In this document: piece after piece, positions 30,483 through 38,003 of the stretch
How the letters are laid out: each line of letters begins with the position of its first letter
Numbering within the stretch: position 1 is the stretch's first letter
Assembly (NCBI GenBank): GCA_028280455.1
Contig: JANQLT010000153.1
Coordinates: 1 to 38,003, forward strand
Length of the DNA: 38,003 nt
Source: Kiloniellales bacterium
GTDB lineage: Bacteria > Pseudomonadota > Alphaproteobacteria > Kiloniellales > JAKSDN01
Direction: 5' to 3'
Translations under genes and position numbers: made by a program
Notes under the pieces: model-generated
Told to the model about the DNA's origin: nothing
Seen by the model: the letters and a program-made list of their open reading frames with translations, nothing else
Database searches by the model: none

Positions 30483-32531
30483 CTATCCGGCGCGGACCTT
30501 GGCGACGAAGCCGTCGACCTCCGAGGAGAGGGTCTGCGACTGGCCGAGCAGCTCGTTGGCCGAGTCCAGCAGCGCCGTGGCGGACTCGCCCGACTCGCTG
30601 GCCGCGTTGCTGACCGCGGCGATGCTGCGGGTCACCTCCTGGGTGCCGCTCGCCGCTTCCTGCACGTTGCGGGCGATCTCCTGGGTGGCGGCGCCCTGCT
30701 CCTCGATCGCCGAGGCGATGGCGGTGGCGATCTCGTTGATCTCGCCGATCGTGGTGCCGATCGCCCGGATCGCGCTGGCCGAGTTGTTGGTGGCCTCCTG
30801 GATCGAGCTGATCTGCTGGGAGATCTCCTCGGTCGCCTTGGCGGTCTGATTGGCCAGGGACTTGACCTCCGAGGCCACGACGGCGAAGCCCTTGCCGGCC
30901 TCGCCGGCGCGCGCCGCCTCGATGGTCGCGTTGAGCGCCAGCAGGTTGGTCTGCTCGGCGATGTCCGAGATCAGGTTCACCACCTCGCCGACCTTCTGCG
31001 CCGCCTCGACCAGGCCGGCGACGTCGGCGTCGGTCTCCTTGGCCTGGCGCGCCGCGGAGTTGGCGATCTCCGAGGACTTGGCGACCTGGCGGCTGATCTC
31101 CTCGATCGAGGCCGACAGCTCCTCGGCCGAGGCCGCGACCGTCTGCACGTTGGTCGAGGCCTCCTCGGCGGCGGAGGCCACGGTGGTCGAGCGGCTTTGC
31201 GCCTGGTCGGCGGCACCGGCGACGGTCTCGGCCATGGACTTGACCTTGGAGGAGGTGCCGGCGACGCCGTCGACGACCACCCGGACGGTGGCTTCGAAGC
31301 CGTCCGCCAGCTCGTTGGTCGACTTGCGCCGCTCCTGCTCCGCGCGCTTCTCGATTTCGGCCTGCTCGCTGCGCAGGCGATCCATCTCGATCGCGTTGTC
31401 CCGGAACACCAGGACCGCCGCCTGGATCTCGCCGACCTCGTCCTTGCGGTCGGTCTCGTCGATGTCGAGCTCGGTGGAGCCGTCGGCGAGGGTCTTCACG
31501 GCGCCGATGACCTTGCGCAGGGGCAGCACGATGCCCCGCACGAAGACCACGCAAATGCCGACCGTGGCGGCAAGCATGCCGGCGACCATCAGGGAGAAGA
31601 ACATCAGCGCGTCGCTGGCGCTGGCTTCGAGCACCTCGACCTGCTCCTGCAGGTCGCCGGCGACCTTGTCCTCGACGGCCTTCATCAGGTTGATCTTCTC
31701 GGTGATGGCGCCGAACCAGGCCTTGCCTTCGACGCCTTCGGTCGAGCCGCTCGAGACGCTGTCGATGGCGATCTTGCGCATGCGGTCGACCTCGTTGACC
31801 GCGCCGCCGGTGACGGTTTGCTGCAGGACCTGGGTCTGTTCCTCCGAGGCCGTCGTGGCGAAGCTGCTGAGGAAGGTGTCCTGCATGGCAATGAGCTGCA
31901 GGAACCTCTGGTAGATGGCCGGCTTGAACTCTCCGGCGGAGAAGCCGGCGGCGCCCATCGCCCGCTCCAGTCCCGCGCGCTCCTTGGCCTGCAGGAAGGC
32001 GACATAGGTCGAGATGGTCTTCAGCGTGGCCGCGTCGTCGGTCAGCTTGACCATGGTCTCGACCACGGCCAGGAGCTGCGCGATGGTCCCGGTGTAGTAC
32101 TTGGCCATTTCCGGGACCTTCAGGGTCAGTCCTGAGACCCCGCCGCGGGTCTCCGACAACCGGCCGAGCATGCCCTCGGCTGCGCTCAGCCGCTCCGAGA
32201 GCAGCCGCCCGTGGCCGTCGCGGTCGAAGGACGCCAGCGCTTCCGCAAGCTGCGCCTGGCGCTCGTCGGTCTGGCTTCTTTGCGTCGGCAGGTCCTGGGC
32301 GAAGGCGACGCCGCCGCTGCCGATGAAGCCGGCAGACATGCCCCGCTCCTTCTGCAGCTCGTGCACGACCTCACTGATGACGGGCGCGAGGCGGCCGAGC
32401 TCGCCGAGCTGCGCCATGTCGTTGGAGCGGCGCATGGCGTCGGCGATCTGGATCGCCGCGAGAGCCAGGAGCCCGACAATCGGGATCGTCACGGCGATGG
32501 CGATGCGTGTGCTGATTCGCAGATTCTGCAT
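30483..32531 (-). CDS. Methyl-accepting chemoreceptor with NIT sensor domain
   Basis: A 682-residue chemoreceptor. TM1 lies at about residues 10-30, and a periplasmic NIT-type (nitrate/nitrite-sensing) helical domain at about 40-300, with [14 protein letters not shown] (57-70) and [10 protein letters not shown] (182-191), the two conserved NIT segments. TM2 is at about 309-332, a HAMP domain at about 333-385, and the signalling domain extends to the C-terminus, with EEISRQVA and the hairpin tip [20 protein letters not shown]. The ATG at 32529-32531 is preferred because GAAGGTG precedes it and TM1 follows after eight residues; starts 6 and 16 codons upstream lack a ribosome site. No che genes are nearby. 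Ligand binding by this NIT domain is inferred from family. Confidence 0.9.
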   Translation of the reverse strand: MQNLRISTRIAIAVTIPIVGLLALAAIQIADAMRRSNDMAQLGELGRLAPVISEVVHELQKERGMSAGFIGSGGVAFAQDLPTQRSQTDERQAQLAEALASFDRDGHGRLLSERLSAAEGMLGRLSETRGGVSGLTLKVPEMAKYYTGTIAQLLAVVETMVKLTDDAATLKTISTYVAFLQAKERAGLERAMGAAGFSAGEFKPAIYQRFLQLIAMQDTFLSSFATTASEEQTQVLQQTVTGGAVNEVDRMRKIAIDSVSSGSTEGVEGKAWFGAITEKINLMKAVEDKVAGDLQEQVEVLEASASDALMFFSLMVAGMLAATVGICVVFVRGIVLPLRKVIGAVKTLADGSTELDIDETDRKDEVGEIQAAVLVFRDNAIEMDRLRSEQAEIEKRAEQERRKSTNELADGFEATVRVVVDGVAGTSSKVKSMAETVAGAADQAQSRSTTVASAAEEASTNVQTVAASAEELSASIEEISRQVAKSSEIANSAARQAKETDADVAGLVEAAQKVGEVVNLISDIAEQTNLLALNATIEAARAGEAGKGFAVVASEVKSLANQTAKATEEISQQISSIQEATNNSASAIRAIGTTIGEINEIATAIASAIEEQGAATQEIARNVQEAASGTQEVTRSIAAVSNAASESGESATALLDSANELLGQSQTLSSEVDGFVAKVRAG

Positions 32532-32742
32532 GGCTGAAGACACCTTCATGGTCCAGTCAATAGGGCACGGACCGGCCACCGGGCCTGCGAGACGAAGCTC
32601 TCGAGCTGCGCGCCGCCAATAAGCCGGTCCGCGGCGCCGCTTTTCTGCAATGGATAGGAAGAAGCTCGCCCGAAAGCTTTAAGCGAAGGCTAATAGGCCT
32701 GAAGTTTTTGGGGTTAACCCGAATGTTCCCCGGGAGGTCCCG

Positions 32743-32766
32743 AAAACAACGGGCCAAGCCCGGGTT
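32743..32766 (-). terminator. Intrinsic terminator after the TetR/COQ9-like gene
   Basis: Read on the minus strand, CGGGC-TTG-GCCCG forms a short G+C stem followed by TTGTTTTC, a T-rich tail that is rare in this sequence. It lies about 35 bases after the stop of the gene at 32800. The rest of the 268-base gap to the chemoreceptor gene shows A+T-rich patches but no clear promoter. Confidence 0.5.
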
Positions 32767-32799
32767 TTCGGCCGCGTCGCGCGCCTCCGGTTGCTTGGC

Positions 32800-33459
32800 T
32801 CAGGCCGCCTCGGGCCGGCGCCGGTCGCAGCGGGCCAGGATGTCGTCGGCCAGGCCGAGCCCGCGCGCCAGGAAGGCGCGGGTGCGCGCTTGCCCTTCGC
32901 TCTCGTCGCGCAGCCAGACCGCGAGCGTGGCCAGGAATAGGCCGGTCAGGCCGACCTCCTCGATCTCGCGGCGGCGGCCGCCGGCGTCCAGCATGGCCGT
33001 GTCGCGCAGCCAGTGGATGGTGCGCGAGAGGTTGAAGATCATCGGCACCCAGTGGTGCGCATGGGGCAGGTGCAGCTTGCCGGAGAGCATCTCGCCGGTG
33101 ACCCGCTTGTAGGGCGCCAGGCAGTCGAACCAGCGCATCAGCACCAGGTGCAGGCGCTCGCGCGCCGGCAGCGCGGCGATCTCGTCCGGCGGGGTCGAGA
33201 GCATGGCCGCCAAGGCGCGGCGGAACCAGGCGTCGGCCACCGCGTCGAGGTCGCGGTAGTGGGTCAGCACCTCGGAGAGCGGCAGCTCCAGGCGCTCGGC
33301 CACCCGCCGCAGGCGCAGGCTCGACCAGCCCTCCTCGTCGGCCATCGCCAAGGTCGCCTCGAGGATCCGCTGGTCCAGCGCCGCGTCAGCTTTCTCGGCG
33401 GGTTCCCGGGCAGCCTTTCTTGCCGCCTTCTTGGCGGACTTGCGCGGCGTCGTCGCCAT
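32800..33459 (-). CDS. TetR/COQ9-like family protein
   Basis: A 219-residue protein. The first 28 residues are a Lys/Ala/Arg-rich tail (KSAKKAARKAAREPAEKAD). A TetR-type helix-turn-helix follows (ILEATLAMADEEGWSSLRLRRVAERLELPLSEVLTHYRDLDAVADAWFRRAL, about 30-82), then a helical domain with YKRVTGEMLSGKLHLPHAHHWVPMIFNLSRTIHWLRDTAML, which resembles COQ9-like proteins of alphaproteobacteria. It may be a regulator or a lipid-binding protein. The ribosome site AGGAGG overlaps the stop of the upstream gene (14-base gap), so it is co-transcribed with the exported repeat protein. A T-rich hairpin follows it. Confidence 0.75.
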   Translation of the reverse strand: MATTPRKSAKKAARKAAREPAEKADAALDQRILEATLAMADEEGWSSLRLRRVAERLELPLSEVLTHYRDLDAVADAWFRRALAAMLSTPPDEIAALPARERLHLVLMRWFDCLAPYKRVTGEMLSGKLHLPHAHHWVPMIFNLSRTIHWLRDTAMLDAGGRRREIEEVGLTGLFLATLAVWLRDESEGQARTRAFLARGLGLADDILARCDRRRPEAA

Positions 33460-33473
33460 GGCCTCAGGTCCTC

Positions 33474-35390
33474 CTACTGCGACGCCAGCGGGTTGCGCAG
33501 CTTCTCGGCCAGGTCGACGTAGACCCGGGCCTTGGGGCTCGGTGACTCGATCTGCTCGGCGGTGCGCAGGGCGCCCAGAAGATCGCCGGCGGCCGACTGC
33601 GCGGCGGCGAACTCCTGCAGCAGGTTGTCGTCCTGCTGCAGGCTGGCGGCCTGTTCGAAGATCGCCGCGGCGGCGGCGGGGTCGGCGGTGCCCGCCAGGC
33701 CGGCCTTGGCGATGCCGAAGAGCGCATGGTCGCGCCGCTCGGCGGTCTCGATCGCCTCGGCGACGCTGAGCGCGACGGGCGTCCGGCCCGCCTCGGCGAA
33801 GGCCAGGGCCGCGGCCAGCAGGAAGCGCTCGCGGTCGCCGCGGTCGCTCAGCGACTCGGCCATGGCCAGAACCGGCCCGCCGGCGCCCTTGGCGGCGAGC
33901 GCCCGGGCCAGGCCTTGGGCCTGGTCGTACCAGAGCGCCCCGGCGGGGATCTCCGCCAGGGTCTGCAGCGCCGCCTCGTCGCGATCCAGATAGCTGTCGA
34001 TGGCCGCCACCTCGAGCAGCGCCGGCGCCTGGCGCCAGGGATCGAGCTCGGCGAGCGGCGCCAGCGCGTCGCGCCTCAGGGCCTCGGCCTCGCCGCTCGC
34101 GCCGAGGGCCGCCAGGGAGCGGCCGGCGATCGCCAGGCCGCGGGCGCGCTCGCCGGGATCCTCGATCTGGGCCGCCGCCTCGGCGAGCTGCTTGGCCTGG
34201 GGTGCCGAGAGCCGCTGGCTGGCGATGCCGTCGAGCACCTGGCCGCGCGCGGTCGGCGCCTCGAGCCGCTGCAGGACCGCGGCCACGGAGGCCATGTCGC
34301 GGGCCTCCAGGCGGGCCTTGGCCAGCCTGACCAGGAGCGCCGCTTCGCCGGCGGCGCCGCCGATCTCGCGGGCGATCTCGATCGCCGGCTCGATCGCCAC
34401 CGTCGCCGCCAGGTGCAGCGCCAGGCGGCTGCCGACCCGCTGGCGCGGGACCTGATCGATGATCAGCCGGATCGCCGTCTGCGCCCGTTCCAGGTCGCCG
34501 GCCTCGACCAGCGCCTCGGCGATGGCCTCCAGGGCGGCATCGCTTTCCAGGCGCCCGGGCAGGCGGTGCGCCCGCTCGATGCCTTCGTCGACGACCGCCA
34601 GCGACTCTTCGCTGGGCGGGCCGGCCAGGGCGATGGCGACCTCGGCGCGGAGCCGCGAGGCCTGATGGCCGATCGACTGGGCCACCTTGTCGGCCGCGTC
34701 CATCTGGCCGTCGGCGGCCAGGGCCTCGGTGATCCTGGCCAGCGCCCGGCCGCGCGCCGCCCGGCTGTCAAGGTTGCGGGCGGTCACCAGCGCCAGGTCG
34801 AGCGGGCCGGCCACCGCCTGCAGGGCGGCGATCTCGGTGACGGCCCGGGTGCCGGGTCCCTTGGGGCGGCCGTAGGCCAGCGGGCGGACCAGCGACAGGG
34901 CCTTCTCCAATTCGCCGCCGCGGGCCCGCGCCTCGGCGATCTGGGCGATCAGCGCGCTGCGCCCGGCCGGGGACTCGTGCCGGCGGGCGGTGACGGCGGC
35001 CAAGTCGAAGAGGCAGGACATGGTCGGCCGGGTCAGGCAGCGGTCGCGCTCGCCCGGCGGCAGCTCGCCGCCCTGCTCGAGCTCGGCGCGGACCGCGCGG
35101 CGCGCGGCGGCCAGGATCGAGGTCGAGACGCCGGCCAGCTTGCCGTCGGCGCGCAGCTTCTGCGCCTCCGGGCTGTCCGGGAACGCGCTCAAGACCCGGT
35201 CGATCTTGCCTTGCGCCTCGTCCAGCAGCAGGGAGCGCCGCTTCGGGTCCTCCTCGCGCAGGGCCAGGGCGAAGGACATGCCGGCGTCCATGGCCAGCAG
35301 GCGCGCGGCCGACTCGGCGCGCGCCGCGCCGCCGGGCGGGGCGAGGGACAGCCAAAGGGCCGCCAGCGCGATCAAAGCTCGTGTCGTCAC
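33474..35390 (-). CDS. Exported alpha-helical repeat (TPR-like) protein
   Basis: A 638-residue protein with an N-terminal signal peptide (MTTRALIALAALWLSLAPPGGAARA, cleavage near 25). The rest is Ala/Leu/Glu-rich and made of about 35-residue helix pairs, for example ARALARITEALAADGQMDAADKVAQSI and ERFLLAAALAFAEAGRTPVALSVAEAI, the pattern of degenerate TPR/SEL1-like solenoids. The only obvious Cys pair is near residues 118-130 (CLTRPTMSC). The start is GTG 35390 with AGGA eight bases upstream. It probably acts as a periplasmic scaffold. It is divergent from an L,D-transpeptidase gene and in an operon with the TetR/COQ9-like gene; a peptidoglycan-related role is only suggested by this position. 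Confidence 0.72.
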   Translation of the reverse strand: MTTRALIALAALWLSLAPPGGAARAESAARLLAMDAGMSFALALREEDPKRRSLLLDEAQGKIDRVLSAFPDSPEAQKLRADGKLAGVSTSILAAARRAVRAELEQGGELPPGERDRCLTRPTMSCLFDLAAVTARRHESPAGRSALIAQIAEARARGGELEKALSLVRPLAYGRPKGPGTRAVTEIAALQAVAGPLDLALVTARNLDSRAARGRALARITEALAADGQMDAADKVAQSIGHQASRLRAEVAIALAGPPSEESLAVVDEGIERAHRLPGRLESDAALEAIAEALVEAGDLERAQTAIRLIIDQVPRQRVGSRLALHLAATVAIEPAIEIAREIGGAAGEAALLVRLAKARLEARDMASVAAVLQRLEAPTARGQVLDGIASQRLSAPQAKQLAEAAAQIEDPGERARGLAIAGRSLAALGASGEAEALRRDALAPLAELDPWRQAPALLEVAAIDSYLDRDEAALQTLAEIPAGALWYDQAQGLARALAAKGAGGPVLAMAESLSDRGDRERFLLAAALAFAEAGRTPVALSVAEAIETAERRDHALFGIAKAGLAGTADPAAAAAIFEQAASLQQDDNLLQEFAAAQSAAGDLLGALRTAEQIESPSPKARVYVDLAEKLRNPLASQ

Positions 35391-35499
35391 GGAACAGTCC
35401 TGGTGCGCCTGGCCATGAGCCCACCTATACTAGCCGCCAGCGGAGCCGGTCGGAATCTAGATCTGGTCATCCAAGGACTTACGACAAGGACCCGAGCGC

Positions 35500-37155
35500 A
35501 TGATGCCCTTTCGCCGCCTAGCCACGCGCGCCCTCGCCGTTTGCCTCTTCGCCAGCCTCCCGCTGCTCTCGCCGCAGGTGCGGGCGGCCGGCCTGGAGGC
35601 GCTGGCGCTCTCGCTCGAGGAGCGGCTCGACCTGGAGATGACGCTGCCGCAGGGCGCGGCGGGGCAGAAGGAGCTGCTGGCGATCCGCGCGTTCTACGAG
35701 GCGCGCGGCTTCCAGCCGGCCTGGGTCGGCGAGACGGCGGTCGAGGCGCGGGGCCGCAGTCTGGTCGAGGTGATCGCCGGCTCGGCCGCCGACGGCCTGG
35801 TGCCGGCCAACTACGACGCGGCCGCCCTGAGCGCCGGCCTGAGCGCCAGCGACAGCGCCGCCCTGGCCGATCTCGAGTTCACCCTGACGCGCACCCTGGT
35901 GCACTTCGGCCGCGACCTCTCGGCCGGGCGGGTGCAGCCGAACAAGGTCGACTCGGAGGTCTTCATCTATCCCGACCCGGTCGAGTCCCTGAACCTGCTG
36001 ACGACACTGGCCTCGAGCGCCGATCCGGTCGGCTACCTGGCGAGCCTGGCGCCGCAGAGCGCCAACTACGCCCGGCTCAAGGCGGCGCTCGCCGACTACC
36101 GGCGGATCCAGCAGGCCGGCGGCTGGAGCCGCCTGCCCGACGGCGAGACCCTGAAGCTCGACATGCGCGACCCGCAGGTCGCCCTGCTGCGCCAGCGGCT
36201 GGTCGAAGCCGGCGACCTGGAGAGCCCGGGCGCCGATCCCGAGCTCTTCGACCTCGAGCTCGAGGAAGCGGTCAAGTGGTTCCAATACCGCCATGGCCTC
36301 GACCAGGACGGCGCCGTCGGGCCGAAGACCCGCGCGGCCCTCAACGTGCCGGTCGAGGTGCGGATCGACCAGATGCTGCTCAACATGGAGCGCCGGCGCT
36401 GGATGCCGGACGACCTCGGGCGGCGCTACATCTTCGTCAATCTCGCCGACTTCATCCTCAAGGTCGTCGACGGTCCCAAGACGATCTACGATTCACGCGT
36501 CGTCGTCGGCAAGCCCTACCACCGCACGCCGGTGTTCAGCGGCGACATGACCTACATCGTCATCAATCCCTACTGGCACGTGCCACCGAGCATCGCCCGC
36601 AACGAGATCCTGCCGGCGGTAATCAAGGACCCGGGGTACCTGAGCAAGAAGAGCTTCACGGTGCTCAGTAGCTGGGGCGCCGACGCCGCCGTGCTCGATC
36701 CCGGCAGCATCGACTGGCCCTCGCTCAAGGGCAAGCGGATCGCGTACAAGTTCCGCCAGGACCCGGGCGACGGCAACGCGCTGGGCCGGATCAAGTTCAT
36801 GTTCCCCAACCAGTTCAACGTCTACCTGCACGACACGCCCTCGAAGTCGCTCTTCGCCCGCACCGTACGCAGCTTCAGCCACGGCTGTATCCGCGTACAG
36901 AACCCGGCGAACCTGGCGGAGGTCGTGCTGGCCGGCATGGAGGGCTGGTCGCTGGCCTCGATCAAGGCGGCGATCGGCAACAACAAGCGCCGCATCGTCC
37001 GGCTGGACGAGCCCCTGCCGGTGCACCTGACCTACCTGACCGCCTGGGTGAACAAGGATTCCTCGGTCCACTTCCGCGACGACATCTACGACCGCGACAA
37101 GCGCCTGCGCGAGGCCCTGGTGCGCTCCAACGTCAGCGGCCGGGTCGGCGAGTAG
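35500..37155 (+). CDS. ldtD: Murein L,D-transpeptidase (YcbB/LdtD family)
   Basis: A 551-residue exported enzyme. It has a signal peptide to about residue 29 (ending PQVRA) and an N-terminal helical region. A peptidoglycan-binding domain lies at about 217-283 (QVALLRQRLVEAGDL, VKWFQYRHGLDQDGAVGPKTRAALN), and a YkuD catalytic domain at about 307-470 with SHGCIRVQNP, where H461 and nucleophile C463 are intact. It forms 3-3 cross-links in peptidoglycan. Length and layout match LdtD of Gram-negatives. A TATACT (35426-35431) about 70 bases upstream is a possible -10 but no good -35 precedes it. It is followed by a DUF882 gene, as ycbB is followed by ycbK in E. coli. Confidence 0.9.
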   Translation: MMPFRRLATRALAVCLFASLPLLSPQVRAAGLEALALSLEERLDLEMTLPQGAAGQKELLAIRAFYEARGFQPAWVGETAVEARGRSLVEVIAGSAADGLVPANYDAAALSAGLSASDSAALADLEFTLTRTLVHFGRDLSAGRVQPNKVDSEVFIYPDPVESLNLLTTLASSADPVGYLASLAPQSANYARLKAALADYRRIQQAGGWSRLPDGETLKLDMRDPQVALLRQRLVEAGDLESPGADPELFDLELEEAVKWFQYRHGLDQDGAVGPKTRAALNVPVEVRIDQMLLNMERRRWMPDDLGRRYIFVNLADFILKVVDGPKTIYDSRVVVGKPYHRTPVFSGDMTYIVINPYWHVPPSIARNEILPAVIKDPGYLSKKSFTVLSSWGADAAVLDPGSIDWPSLKGKRIAYKFRQDPGDGNALGRIKFMFPNQFNVYLHDTPSKSLFARTVRSFSHGCIRVQNPANLAEVVLAGMEGWSLASIKAAIGNNKRRIVRLDEPLPVHLTYLTAWVNKDSSVHFRDDIYDRDKRLREALVRSNVSGRVGE

Positions 37156-37172
37156 TCAAGCCTTGCTTCGGG

Positions 37173-37201
37173 TTGCGGCAAGAATCGATTAACACTATGG
37201 T
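37173..37201 (+). promoter_or_regulatory. Candidate promoter of the DUF882 gene
   Basis: TTGCGG (37173-37178) and TATGGT (37196-37201) are 17 bases apart in the most A+T-rich part of the 115-base gap, about 70 bases before the start. The -35 matches consensus only in its first three bases, so this is tentative. Confidence 0.35.
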
Positions 37202-37270
37202 GCAACAAGACTAATTCGCAGGTTGCAGGATCGGGCGCGCCCGTTTTGTTCACTGGGGGACGACCACTCG

Positions 37271-37825
37271 ATGTCAGACCGTACCGCTAAGGCGCTCGGC
37301 CGCCGCAAATTCCTGGCCTTGGCCGCGCCGGCTTTCGTGGCCGCCAGCTCGCTCTCCGGCATCGCGCGTGCCGCCGTCTATCCCGAGAAGCTGCTCAGCC
37401 TCTACAACATCCACACCGGCGAGAAGCTGACCACCGTCTATCACGCCGACGGGGCCTACCAGGAGGCGGGCCTGGCGGAGCTGAACCACGTGCTGCGGGA
37501 CTGGCGGACCGACGAGGTCTACCGGATGGACACCGGCCTGCTCGACTTCCTGCACGACCTGCACGTCAAGATGGACAGCGCCGAGCCCTTCCACATCATC
37601 TCGGGCTACCGCTCGCCCAAGACCAACGCCAAGCTGCGCAACAAGAGCAAGGGCGTCGCCAAGCGCAGCTTCCACATGCGCGGCATGGCCGCCGACATCG
37701 CGCTGCCCGGCCGCGACCTGCTGGCCCTGCGCAAGACGGCGCTCGACATGCAGCGCGGCGGTGTCGGGCTCTACACCAAGTCCGGCTTCATCCACGTCGA
37801 CACGGGCCGCGTCCGCTTCTGGTAA
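37271..37825 (+). CDS. Tat-exported DUF882 (YcbK-like, M15-type peptidase fold) protein
   Basis: A 184-residue protein with a twin-Arg signal, GRRKFLALAAPAFVAASSL (R11, R12), giving Tat-dependent export. The mature domain has SGYRSPKTNAKLR, SFHMRGMAADIALPG (the SxHxxGxAxD zinc motif of M15/VanX-like peptidases) and GFIHVDTGRVRFW at the end, which together define DUF882/YcbK. It may trim peptidoglycan peptides. The ATG at 37271 starts the Tat signal directly; a longer in-frame start at 37223 would bury it. It follows the L,D-transpeptidase, as in E. coli ycbB-ycbK. Confidence 0.87.
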   Translation: MSDRTAKALGRRKFLALAAPAFVAASSLSGIARAAVYPEKLLSLYNIHTGEKLTTVYHADGAYQEAGLAELNHVLRDWRTDEVYRMDTGLLDFLHDLHVKMDSAEPFHIISGYRSPKTNAKLRNKSKGVAKRSFHMRGMAADIALPGRDLLALRKTALDMQRGGVGLYTKSGFIHVDTGRVRFW

Positions 37826-37835
37826 GCGCGTTCTT

Positions 37836-37867
37836 CTAGGGCGTTCCCTGCTTGGGCGGAAGCGTCA
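37836..37867. repeat. Degenerate copy of the 11.6/14.6-kb repeat end, reverse orientation
   Basis: CTAGGGCGTT-CC...GGGCGGAAGCGTCAC resembles, with gaps and mismatches, the reverse complement of 14574-14603 (CTAGGGCGTTTTCC...GCGGAATCACG). It lies just after the DUF882 stop, again directly behind a gene. Confidence 0.4.
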
Positions 37868-37949
37868 CCGGTCCGCTACCAAAAGGAAACGAACCGCCCC
37901 CTCACCCAGCTCCGGCTAGGCTCGGCTGCGCCTCACCAAGCCTGCGCAT

Positions 37950-37974
37950 CCCTCTCCCCCGTCGGGGGAGAGGG
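37950..37974. repeat. Perfect hairpin in an intergenic repeat at the right edge
   Basis: CCCTCTCCCCC (37950-37960) and GGGGGAGAGGG (37964-37974) form an 11-base perfect stem with a 3-base loop, extended outward by AAGCCT and AGGCTT. The surrounding sequence (CCCCCTCACCCAGCTCCGGCT and similar) is of a type found dispersed between genes in related bacteria. No coding frame is seen from 37826 to the edge. Confidence 0.65.
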
Positions 37975-38003
37975 CGTGGAGGCTTAGCGAAGCCGAAGGC
38001 TGA

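Noticed and set aside
32640..32700. Flagellar sigma-28 promoter for the chemoreceptor gene
   Set aside because: On the minus strand a TAAAGCTT resembles the -35, but nothing like GCCGATAA follows at the right distance.
33726..36671. A 981-codon open frame on the + strand
   Set aside because: It runs antisense to the exported repeat protein gene and then out of frame through ldtD; its composition is Gly/Arg/Ala/Gln-rich low complexity, the usual shadow in high-G+C DNA.

Overview
The window is high-G+C DNA (by eye near 70%, strong G/C third-position bias). Its gene content suggests an alphaproteobacterium of Rhodospirillales/Kiloniellales type: a TetR/COQ9-like regulator, an L,D-transpeptidase next to a Tat-exported DUF882 protein, a DddQ-like cupin, and the short intergenic palindromes common in that class. 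The taxon is an inference. No RNA gene, CRISPR array, transposase or phage gene was seen.

Region 1 (1-11578, all + strand, tightly packed) is a nonulosonic (sialic-acid-like) sugar cluster. It holds the 3' end of a LegC-type aminotransferase, then legG, legI, legH, legF and a CBS-domain guanylyltransferase like PtmE. This is most of the Campylobacter-type GDP-sugar route to CMP-legionaminic acid. A tailoring block follows: a NodB-like deacetylase, two methyltransferases (one with an N-terminal zinc ribbon), an N-acetyl-sugar amidotransferase (WbpG/PseA/PtmG family), an unrecognised GT-B-like protein and a divergent HisF. HisF keeps the ammonia-gate residues but has Glu at the catalytic position 130. 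No HisH glutaminase is in the window. The predicted product is a legionaminic acid derivative carrying an amidino group and possibly methyl groups. Several genes overlap by 4 bases, which implies translational coupling.

Region 2 (11576-16981) is accessory. A 128-bp nested inverted-repeat element abuts hisF. It is followed by an EamA transporter, a CGNR regulator with two matching operators, a GFA-family protein, a low-G+C Rid-family gene whose stop codon lies in a second copy of the repeat, a GNAT acetyltransferase, and a divergent TetR/SDR pair with two operators.

Region 3 (17108-26408) is small-molecule metabolism. A DddQ-like cupin is coupled to an Asp/Glu-racemase-superfamily protein. 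LysR, WrbA, pirin and glutathionyl-hydroquinone reductase genes form a quinone/redox group. An alpha/beta hydrolase is divergent from an apparent operon of GntR, enoyl-CoA hydratase, class III CoA-transferase and SDR.

Region 4 (26502-38003) is envelope and sensing: a large MscS-family channel, an intergenic repeat cluster, a small exported protein, a DUF924 protein, an NIT-domain chemoreceptor, an exported helical-repeat protein in an operon with a TetR/COQ9-like regulator, and the divergent L,D-transpeptidase plus DUF882 pair.
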